Below, in pieces: positions 48,388-58,541 of a DNA stretch of 64,000 bases; the first letter of the stretch is position 1, and each line of letters opens with the position of its first letter. Made by a program: the position numbers and the translations under genes. The notes under the pieces were generated by a model. It was given only the letters and a program-made list of their open reading frames with translations. It did no database searches and was not told where the DNA came from. This DNA is from Chimonanthus salicifolius (lineage: Eukaryota > Streptophyta > Magnoliopsida > Laurales > Calycanthaceae): the NCBI GenBank assembly GCA_013350335.1, contig CM023535.1, positions 38,128,069 to 38,192,068 on the forward strand, written 5' to 3'.

Positions 48388-49706
48388 TTGTGGGGTTCAG
48401 CCATACACCTTGGCCGAACCTCATCCTTTTTGTTTTAGTTTCCTTTTTGCTCATTGATTCAATTAAGTCCAACAAACATAAACCCTAAGTCTATCAAACC
48501 TTCCCCATGGGGTTTGGCCACACACCATGGCCGAACCCATGGTCTTTCATTTTTTTTTGACCATATTTACAATAATGCCATTATACCACTTTTATTCATT
48601 AAGCTAATGATAAACAAGTTAATCATCTAAGATACATCAACCTTATGCTCAGCAAACATTCCCCATGGGGTTCGGCCATACACCATGGCCAAACCCATGT
48701 TTCATTGATTTCACTTAATTACCAAAATGCCATTTTACATAACCCATAATCCAATAACATAATTGATAAACATAAATTTGTATCCTCCAATTAATGTTTA
48801 ATCAATCACTATGTTAATTCCATAACCAATCCATAATATAGCTCCATAAATGATCCCTTAACTGTGACATAAAAAATCCCAAGTCCACCAAATAATTTTC
48901 CATGCAGTTCGGCCATGCCACATGGCCGAATCCATGGTCCATAGTTCTTCTCCATTTAAATTATAATATTGCCATCGGTCTAATCATTTCAAACCTTCCA
49001 TTCATTAACACATAAACATAATAGATCCATAATTGCTTCATGGGGTTCGGCCAAGCACCATGGCCGAACCCTATAATGTCTAACTCCCAATTATCCACAT
49101 TGCATCCATTATTAGAAAGTCCATAATTAGGAACTTTTCTAATTTAATCTCCACCTTCCAAAAACAATCCATTCCATTCTTAGATCCTTTCTAAATTAAA
49201 CTCCACCTTCCATATTTAGAAACTTTCTAAATTAATAAACAACTTCAATTAATCAATTAAAATCCAATAACCATACCAATACAACTCCATGGGGTTAGGC
49301 CATAAATATTTATGGGGTTCGGCCATTCTCCATGGCCGAACCCATGGTCTAGGATCTTCACCAAAAATCATTCATTAAAACCTTTTTATAATTAAAACCA
49401 TAACTCTATGATTTTGATCCTCCACACTTCCATTAAAATTCACCAAAGTCCTTCCTTATTTTTCCATCAAACGATTCATTAAAAACTTCATAATCAACCA
49501 ATCATTTTCTTCCATGGGGTTCAGCCATACATCATGGCCGAACCCTATGGTTCCATGCTTCCCCTTTTAAATCCAATCAAAGTATTAGCAATGTCCTTCC
49601 ATGGTTTCCAACCCATAAAATAACCATGTCTTTCCATTAAATTTACTACTTTCATCTATCAATTCTCTTCCATGGGGTTCGGCCATACACCATGGCTGAA
49701 CCCTAT
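48388..49706 (-). repeat. eight 29-bp-type palindromes in element F 3' LTR
   Basis: Units near 48393, 48510, 48667, 48907, 49043, 49316, 49516 and 49677. The loop is most often ACACC or a close variant such as GCACC. A degenerate GGGGTTAGGCCAT half unit precedes the 49316 unit. Confidence 0.9.
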
Positions 49707-49991
49707 GGTTCGTTTTCTTAAACAAAAATATCAAACTACTTACCGGTTCCGCGACTCCTCCGGTTTTGCTTCGGTTGATCTTGTTCTTCTAATCCTTCTG
49801 TTCCTTAGCCTCTTCTCCACTTTGATCTTTCACAAAACTAAGAACACCTTCTTGCCAAGAACACAATGCATCAATCCTTCCCTAGATTGTGTGTTGCTGT
49901 GTGCCCCTTGGTGCCTTTCTTTTATTACTTCTAATTGGTCCCAACTTAGAAGATACCAAGACCTTTAATTTAGCACTTGCCTAAATACCAT

Positions 49992-50355
49992 TGTAACACC
50001 CCGATTTCTCAATGATGTGGATAATTACGAAAATGCCCCTGGATTGGTAAATTTAATGGTTGTGATGTTGAATAAGGAAATAGTAGGGCCCATTGCTCAA
50101 ACTAAGATCCTATGAACATATTATAAGGGTCAAATTATAATGGATGGGTAATGTACATCAAATTGGGTCAAAATAGTTAATTGGGTTAAAGAATTCTCAA
50201 TGATTGGAATAATTACGAAAATGCCCCTAGATTGGTGAATTCAATAAATATGATTGTAAATAAGGAAATGGTGGGGCCCATTGCTCAAATTAAGGTCATA
50301 TGAGCACATTATAAATGTCAAGTTTGATTGGATGGGTAATGAACATCAATTGGGT
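49992..50355 (+). repeat. tandem LTR head pair, order beta-alpha
   Basis: The first copy (49992-50193) is the beta type (TCAATGATGTGGATAATTAC). The second (from about 50194) is the alpha type (TCAATGATTGGAATAATTAC) and lacks the terminal TGTAACACCCC. Both share GGGCCCATTGCTCAAA, then GTAATGTACATC or GTAATGAACATC. Confidence 0.88.
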
Positions 50356-51397
50356 CGAAAATGGCTAAATGGGTCAAAGGGCCCAATTGCACCCAATGGG
50401 TCAAAATGGATGATTTGACCATTGTGTAAGCTCAAATTAAATGGGGTCAAGCTGAACTGATAGGAAATCAGTTGTAGCAAAAATGGGTAGGCTTGATCCA
50501 TATGTAAAAACCAATTGCAAATGACCAAAATACCATAATTGGGTCATGGAGTCAAAAACGGGTCAAGGAGCTAAAAGTGGACCCAACGGGTGGAGTTGAC
50601 TATGGTTGACCGTGTGGACCTTCAAGGGAGTTAAAATATGAGTTAAATTAGTTGAACGGGACTGAAGTGAGTTGGAATTAAATCAAGTAGTGAGTCAACA
50701 CATGTGCATTAAATGAAATGCATTAAGTATGTGAGTTGGGTGAGTTGAGATGGAAATCTAAATAGCCTTGAGTTCAAGTGAGTCAAAAGGGAAATTGAAG
50801 GGGCTGTAAAATCAGTGAGTTGAGTGGAAATTTGAAGAGGATGGCTGGTCTAAAACCAACCAAAACAAGTCCCACACGTTGGGGACTTGTTTTGGTGATT
50901 TCCATAATGTATTTTAAATGAGAATACTGGGATTGAGATGAGATGAATGGTAAACTGAATGGCTGCATGGGTAGGTGCCAAGGGGTGCCTTGGATGGCAC
51001 CCAATGCCCATCGATTTTGTTAAGAAGTTATGAGGGAATTGAGAGGTCATGGTGGCGAACCCCATGTTTTGCCGATTTTTGTCATCGTAAACCCAAGTTT
51101 TTCCCATCTCTTTCTCCCTCTCTCCAATTCGTGTTCTTGGCTGGAACAGCAGAAGTTTTTGGCACCAATTATTCAAGCTTAAACCAGCAAGGAATTAAGG
51201 AAGAAAGGAAGAAATAAAAGATAGGAAGCAAGGATCAAAAGTCAAGAAGAAAGGCTTGGAAAATTGGTAAGTATTTCTATTGAGTTTTGTTGAAAAACAT
51301 GGAACAAATGGGGTGTGTATTGGGCCATGGTCATGGCCGAATACACCAATGTTTAACTTTGATTAATGGAGGTTTAGAAATGGTAAAGATGACCATT

Positions 51398-52480
51398 GGG
51401 TTCGGCCACCATGAAGGGCCAAACCCATGTAAAAGATTGCTTGGTTTTCATGTTTTGGAAACATGAAAACCATGGGTTTTATGAACTGTTTTTGGGTTGA
51501 TTTAAGATTCAAATGCATGTCTTAGAAAGGTTTAAACATGGATTCGGATGTCAGAAAAGGCTGAAGTGTATGTGGTCTAAATCAGTGGATTAAAATTGGA
51601 AAAATGGACCATGGGGAATCCCATGAAATTGTGTTGGCTTTTGGATGGTTTCTTTGAAAGGTAAAACCTGATAATAATATACTGTTTATTACATGATTAT
51701 TGGAGGTTTAAAAATAGTAAACACAACCATTGGGTTCGGCCACCATGGAGGGCCGAACCCCATGTAAAAGAGTGTTGGTTTTCATGTTGGGAAACATGGA
51801 AACCATAGACTTTTATGGACTGTTTTTGGATGGTTTTTGAAAGGTAAAACCCGATAATAATATGCTGATTCTTACATGATTTAATGGACATGTGATGTAA
51901 GTTACAAAGGGTCCAAAACATGGGCATAGGGTTCGGCCACATTGGATGGCCGAACCCCATAAAAATGTTTGATAAGTTGGTATGGTTTTGGAGAGATAAA
52001 ACCATACCAAATGGTGGAGATTTTTATGTGATAAGGTTACTGATTTTGGTTGGCCATGGGATGGCTGAACCATGTAGTTAACATGGTTAAAAAGTAGAAC
52101 TTAACTTGTGAACAAATGATGGACCATTGAGTAGGGGAATCATAGGGTTCGGCCATATGAATGGCCGAACCCTATAGATTGTTTTGTTGGAAATTATGAT
52201 TTGTTTGTATGAGTTGGATTAAGTAAACACATGATTTATCTTTGGACTTAGTGATAAGTAAGTAACCAGCCACTATATATGATGAAAGAAGAGACAAAAT
52301 CAGTATGGTGAGGTTCGGCCATGTAGTATGGCCGAACCCCACTAGTGGTCATTTAGTAGACCTAGTGGCTAACTTGTAACTTGATTGGTTAAAAATCAAA
52401 TTGAAGATTGATGTATGAAAGGTGTAAAGGATCAAGAATAAAGTGGTGAGGTTCGGCCATGTTGTATGGCCGAACCCCAC
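51398..52480 (+). repeat. six 29-bp-type palindromes in the LTR
   Basis: Units near 51398, 51731, 51930, 52146, 52312 and 52449. As in the sister LTR at 34645, the left members have a widened centre (GGGTTCGGCC, ACCATGGAG, GGCCGAACCC) and the right ones the compact GGTTCGGCCATGTTGTATGG form. Confidence 0.9.
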
Positions 52481-54343
52481 TAAGGTAGATTACTTTTATG
52501 ATTTTTGTTTATGAGCAAGATTAGACATTGGTTAGACCAATGGTAAATCTGTGAATACAAGTCAAATGAAGGGATTGATCAAAGGACTTACAAGATATTT
52601 TGGGTCTTATATGTGAATGGACACTTAAGTGACAATATGATTTACCGATTATTGTATCACAAGGTGACGAGAGTTGAACGACGTGCGAGTCGTGACCAGG
52701 TGAAGCTCAAAGAGGAACGGACACTTAAGCAAAATTTCAGTAGGTTTCCTACCTACTTGTAACCACAGTTTTACCCCAGTTTTCTTATGTGACTCTTGTT
52801 TTATTATATGTGTTTCAAATGATATGTTATGCATTAACAAATGGCATACAGGCATTGGCATCTCATGCATAGACATGGGATTATGAATGAGGTTCTACAG
52901 TGTTTCAAGTTATGAGTTACGTCCTTTTTCGGCGGTGCAAGTCACGCCAGGAGGAGTAACATGATGGTGGCTATGAATGTACATGATGGGGGAGGCTCAT
53001 TGCATGTGCATATTTCATAGCATTGTTTTACCTGCTTTTACTAATCATGTACTATGATATATATATGCATGTTTTATATGCTAATAATGTGGTAGCCCTG
53101 ATTTGGGAACCTACTGGGCGTGTTGATCTAACGCCCTAATTTTATCCTCAGAGGAGAATGCAGGTACAAGTAAAGGAAAAGGAAAGGTCGTTGACCGGGA
53201 GGGGAGCCAAGCCTAAGCGCTTGAATGATGGACTGGACTTCTTTATATTACTGTCGTTTGAACTATATTTTGTCGGACATGTAATAAGTCATTACTTGCT
53301 ATGGTTTGATTAGGTTAACAACTTGGATGGTTGATTTATGTTAATTAATGTTTGAGACTGTTACTTGCTATCTAGTCTTTCTATTCCGCAGTTAATCTAG
53401 GTTATTCCACATGTTGATGTTAGTTCCATGTGTGATTCATTATCATGGTCTAGTCCATGTACACATGGGTGGCCAGTTAAGGTTCAGACTTGAGTAGTCT
53501 GAACTTAACTCACGTCCTGACGCCGCCCGCTCTCTTTCGATGTTTTATTATTACTTTAAAAAAAAAATTAGACTCTAAAATTCTCGGAGAGGGCGGGGCA
53601 TTACAACCATGCACCCTTTGCTGAAATGGCCATTGGCGTGTGCTCTTTGTCTTTCTTCCTTTTCAGCCAATGTAATATACATAGAAGTTGCCGACCTTTC
53701 CATTTAGTAGTTGCCTCTTTTATAAACTTCCAATTGGTCCAACATTAGACGATGCCATAACCCTTTGTTTAGCAATGCCGTGTTCCCCTTTCTTTTATTC
53801 CACTCGGCCAAGCTTTTCTTTATTTGGATTTAAACATCTTCTTTATAAGATATCATTACTTAAACCCAATCCATCCACACATTTTTGCCCAATTTAGGAC
53901 AATCCTTGGTCGCATATAACTCCTTGATTTTTGTGATAGAAAATCTTATCTTGTATGCACATATCTTATGGAAATCCCTATACTTGGCCATGCATCTATC
54001 TTTATTTGGATTTGATAACTTCTTCATTTGGATTTAGACAATCGGATGACATTGCCTAATCCAATTTATCCCAAGGTGTGGCCCATTTTAGATCCATCCT
54101 AAAACCTTTCCATCAATGCCTTTCATGCGTATGCAATTAATCCAAATCCCTTATTAATAATTATGTTTCATTACCATTTTAATTCAGCCCCAGTTAAATT
54201 TTATTGAGACCATTTCCAAAACTGTTGGGTCTTAATTGGGCAATGACCCAACATTTTACCCATCTTAGATCCATGCCTACAATTCACAAATTAAATGGGT
54301 AATTTTCATATATATTAATAACTTGAAAATCCGGGGTGTTACA

Positions 54344-55108
54344 ATACAACCCTCTTTTTAAAATTTTCGTCCCGAAAATCGAGTGAAGTAGGGTTTCAAA
54401 CATTTACATAAATAGCTCAGGATGAGCTTTTCTCATTTCCGACTCGAGTTCCCATGTGTCTTCCTCAATGCCATGTCGATCCCATACCACCTTGACAAAC
54501 TGGATCACTTGGTTCCGCAATACCCTTTGTTCTGTGTCCACCACTTGGACAGGTTTTTCGACGTATGCCACGTCGCTCTGGACTTCTATGTCTTATATGT
54601 TCAGTACATGAGAAGGATCAGGATTGTACTTCCTCAACATCGATATATGGAACACATCGTGTAAAGATGCCAACTGTGATGGGAGTGCCAATTGATAAGC
54701 CACGTCCCCCATCCTTCTTTTGATTGAAAACGGTCCCACGTATCTTGGCGATAATTTCCCTTTCTTTCCAAATCTCATGTGTCCCTTTCGTGGTGAGACT
54801 TTCAAGAACACCATGTCTCCCACTTCAAATTCAAGGAACCTCCTCCTCTTATCAAGATAGCTCTTTTGACGACTCTACGCAGTCAATAGGTGTTGCCGTA
54901 TTAATTGTATCTGCGGTGTAGTCTCTGCAACCAACTCAGGTCCAATCAGTGCAGGCTCACCGGCCTCTGTCCAGCACACTGGTGACCTACAAGGTCTACC
55001 ATATAATGCCTCAAATGGAGCCATCTGGAGGCTTGCCTAGTAACTATTGTTGAAAGAGAATTCTACCAACGGCTAGTGATCCTCCCATCCAACCTTAAAA
55101 TCTAGCAT
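54344..55108 (-). pseudogene. element F: 3' end of pol (integrase C-terminus and chromodomain)
   Basis: The minus frame encodes MGDMVFLKVSPRKGHMRFGK, the YVGPFSI module, ALPSQLASLHDVFHISMLRK and NPDPSHVLNI, then after a stop a chromodomain ending WELESEMRKAHPELF near 54420. Upstream residues (APFEALYGRP, VCWTEAGEPALIGPELV) run to 55108, where element G inserted (AGCAT 55104-55108). Stops occur in the spacer (TAG for Gln near 55035, Tyr-Ala region near 54875). Same family as E and G. The remaining pol and gag lie right of the window. Confidence 0.9.
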
Positions 55109-55759
55109 TGTAACGTCTGCCCCTTTTCACCGAAATCCGAGTCTATTTTTTTCTTTTGTAACTATAAAGAGTGACAAAGGGCGCCGGACGTCACGACGCG
55201 AGTTAAGTCCGAGCTTCTAAAGCCCCGCCCTTAACTGGCCAACCTACGTGTGCGTGGAACTAAGTCCACGAAGAACGATTCACATGTAGAAGTAAGCTTG
55301 CGGAATATTAAACTAAGTGCGGAATTATAATAGAGACTAACCTACAAATTTTAGATAGCAGGGAAGATATATTCATTTAATTACCAAAATACCTCAAAAT
55401 CACAGTGTCCAAAATAAAATCCAAAACATAGCAAGTAATCTAAATTATTACATTCCGACGAGCTAAGCTACTCAAATTACATTTCCAAAATAAATCTTAA
55501 ATAAACTAAGTAGCTCGCTTCCCCAAGCTCCTACGCCTGGCTCCCGTCTCATCCTTCGATTCCGCCATCTCCTGCGTCATCAGCTAAGGTGGAAGTAGGG
55601 TGTTAGACAACTCGCCCAGTAGGACTCGAGTAGGGCTAACACATGGATTAGTGATAACAGGAACATAGTTAATAATACAATGAAAAACCATAAAATGAAC
55701 GCAATGCCATGGGTGTCTTATGTCATGTGTCCCACCCATCATCCATACCATCATGATAT

Positions 55760-55940
55760 CCCCATGTTTGCTTCTCGGTCGCCTCGATGGAGCATGGACT
55801 CCGGTTATATCTCAACACATCAAGATATCCCCATGTTTGTTTCTCGATCGCCCCGACGGAGCATGGACTCCGGTTATAGCATATCAAGCTATCCCCATGT
55901 TTGCTTCTCGGTCTCCCCGACGGAGCATGGACTCCGATTC
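55760..55940 (-). repeat. three tandem 64-69-bp units in element G LTR
   Basis: Units start at CCATGTTTG near 55762, 55831 and 55895, each with TTCTCGGTCGCCCCGACGG or a close variant, then AGCATGGACTCCGGTTATA. The equivalent region of 8382-12208 (11406-11520) has two units in the opposite strand sense. Confidence 0.93.
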
Positions 55941-56305
55941 CTTTATTTTCCCGCCCATGCCATGCATGCGATGTAATTGCGATATGCTATATAGTACTTA
56001 AATCATTGTAAATGTAATATGCCATATGCCATATGCCATATAATATATATAAATCATAATCTTAAAACCCATCACAAAACCAATCATATAATTACCAAAA
56101 TAAATCAAGGAAACCATCATATAACACGTAATCCACGGCTTACAAAAAGGTAGGAATCCTACCAAATACCGACTAGTGTCCTTTTTCATTTCAGTCTGAT
56201 AATCCGGTCACCGATACGCGCACCGCTTGCGATATCCGATACCTTATTACATATGAATAATCAGCCCATGTTTTTAACCATTTAAGTACATTAATCATAC
56301 CTTAG

Positions 56306-56773
56306 TGGGGTTCGGCCATACACCTTGGCCGAACCTCACTAACTAGGTTTGTGGGTCCCATTTAATCCATTAATTATTTTAATTACATGAGTCTAAAAAC
56401 CAGCCACACTAGGCTTTATTAATCACACATAAGGTTATTACTTAGAGTCCCTAAGTCCATAATCATCTCCCATGGGGTTCGGCCATGTACTATGGCCGAA
56501 CCCATGGTTCTTGAATTTGGCCAATATTTACGGTTTTGCCACTACTCTTCCATGGTTAAATCCTCATTTCATCCATGCACACTTAAGTCTATAATTGATC
56601 ATTAAACTTAGATCCCTTAGTGCCTCATTTAATCATGCCACAAAACCATTAAAAACAACCCTTTTTCTTAACTTAAACCTCATTAATTAAGACGCATACA
56701 TAACCCCATACTTAGCCCATCACATGGCTCATAAATTGGGTCATGGGTTAGGCCATACACCATGGCCGAACCC
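56306..56773 (-). repeat. three 29-bp palindromes in element G LTR
   Basis: Units near 56306 (GGGTTCGGCCAT, ACACC, TTGGCCGAACC), 56476 (loop GTACT) and 56746 (GGGTTAGGCCAT, ACACC, intact right arm). Confidence 0.92.
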
Positions 56774-58541
56774 ATGATGTCTTTTTCTTATTTTTCCGTG
56801 GACCCATTTCCCTCATTTAGCTCCACCATAAGCTCCACCATGAGGAGGTTCACACCATGCATTTAAATCACCCATCTTTGATCATCAATTTGGTACATTT
56901 TGGTCCATCAAAACTACCAACACATCCCCCATTATTTTTCCATCTTTTACACTCATCATCCTTACACATACATTACCAAAGGGTTCAAAAGCATTCCCTC
57001 CATAAAATCTCTCCATGGTTTTCCTCATTTAAAAACCCCTTAAAAAAATCACTAATCATTCATTCATTTAAAACTTTAAAAATCATTAACCACTTAACAT
57101 AGCCTCCATTCTCTAAACCCATTAAAATTCTAACACCATCACCATAAGTTCATGGTCCATCATTCATTCATGCCTTTTAAGGCCACAAAAATCATTCACA
57201 TCTTCATGAATTTCCTCATTTAAAATCCCTGTAAAAAATTACCACATTTCCATGTTTAAATAAACCTTATTACATAATGTCCTTAATACCTCCATTTATT
57301 TTTCTTAATCTCTCCTTCCCATTTTGTCCATTTCTTACTTCATCTTTTGGATGGATTTGAGATCCAAGGCCCATGATGTTTTGGCCACCATTAAATCCAA
57401 GAAATGGACCCCAAATCTTATATCTTAAAAAAAATCTAACCTCTTGTTTAGAAATACTTACAGATCCGACGGCTCCTCCAGCTTTTCTTTCTCCTCTTGG
57501 ACTCCTTGACCTTCTGTCTTCTTCTTCTCCTTTGTTGGTAGGTCAAGATGCTTGATCAAGATGAAAACATCAAAGCTTGGGCTCGGCCCACATGGGGTGT
57601 GTTTGAGAGAGGGAAGGGAGGAGAAGATGGAAAGAACTACCCCAATTCTTGACCTTGAAGAAGTGGGCCAATACTTGCACTTTTCTTCTCTTTTCTTCTC
57701 TTCTTCTCTTCTTAGTTTTTGTTCTTCTTTTCTCCTTGGTGTGGGACGGTTTTGAGGGAGCAAGAGAGGGAGAGAGTGAAAGAGTTAGATGGAAAGAGAT
57801 GGAGAAAAGAGATAAGATTGATCTCATTTGGTTGAGTGACCTACACTCCACCATTTAATTTTCCTACCAACCAAGCATGGGCTTTACATGCTTTAATGGT
57901 GGTGGTTGGAATAAACCACTACTAGCCAACATTTTTGGGCTTTTGAAATGAGGTGGTTTGGTCTTCCAACTTTGACCATTTGACCACCTTTTGATTAGCT
58001 TAATTAATTAATTGATTGGATCATTAAGTTAATTAATTCCCATTTAATCTAATTCCATCTCCTTAAATTCCCTCCATACATCCACCCATGGTTGACTAAT
58101 TCAACCATGGTGGCCGGCCCCACCAATCCTTGGTCCACACGCCACCTCACTTGGCGAGGTGGAGGTGGGTCCCAATCGGCCATGTCACCTTGATCATATT
58201 AACATTAACTTAGGTAATTTAAATTTTATTAAATCCATTCCAACTAATTGGATCACCATTGGGCCCATGGTCCAATTACATTCACCTCCTACCCACTTAC
58301 CTTAGAGCTTAAATCTTTTGGACCGATTGGGTCCCAAATGGTGATTGGGCCCAATTTGACCATCCTTGGCCCAATTGACCATTTAAATGAATTTAATCCA
58401 ATTCATGGTCCATTGGACCATATTTGGGCCATTGTCCATATTTTGATCCATTCACCATTTATTCCATCAAATTTCCAATCTCCATCATTAAAATAAATAA
58501 TAGCCACATATATATTGATTTAAAAATTTCGGGCTATTACA

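Larger units (their letters stand above)
49992..53605 (+). mobile_element. solo gypsy LTR in element F's LTR, perfect TSD, duplicated head
   Basis: It starts TGTAACACCCCGATTTCTC at 49992 and ends GGGCGGGGCATTACA at 53605, 3614 bp, with ACCAT at 49987-49991 and 53606-53610. It is the closest relative of 34645-38370 (shared AAACCATGAA-rich middle, CTCCTTTTTCGG unit and tail). It holds about six 29-bp palindromes, the GTAGGTTTCCTACC box (52739), CTCATGCATAGACATGGG (52861), and the CTAACGCCCTAATTTTATCC box. No coding region. Confidence 0.95.
47223..54343 (-). mobile_element. 3' LTR of gypsy element F, split by a nested solo LTR
   Basis: On the minus strand it begins TGTAACACCCCGGATTTTC at 54343 and ends AAGGCGGGGAGTTACA at 47223. 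Without 49992-53610 it is about 3.5 kb. The F pol 3' end and polypurine tract abut it on the right, so F lies in the minus orientation and extends rightward. It contains eight 29-bp palindromes, the GTGGAATCCTACC box near 48222, and duplicated TTTTATAACATAAACATAGC segments near 48050 and 48110. Confidence 0.93.
55109..58541 (-). mobile_element. 3' LTR of gypsy element G
   Basis: On the minus strand it begins TGTAATAGCCCGAAATTTTT (58541) and ends AAGGGGCAGACGTTACA (55109), 3433 bp. The TGTAATAGCC head groups it with 8382-12208. The right-hand neighbour is G's own pol. It carries three 29-bp palindromes, the perfect GGTAGGAATCCTACC box (56148), the CCATGCCATGCATG box (55957), and three tandem units with CGGAGCATGGACTCCGG. 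Short open frames at 57373-57858 lie in purine/pyrimidine-skewed sequence and are not supported as genes. Confidence 0.93.

Noticed and set aside
57373..57858. Cluster of overlapping short open frames on both strands
   Set aside because: All lie inside element G's 3' LTR in purine/pyrimidine-skewed sequence, with no motif and no conservation with the corresponding part of the LTR at 8382.
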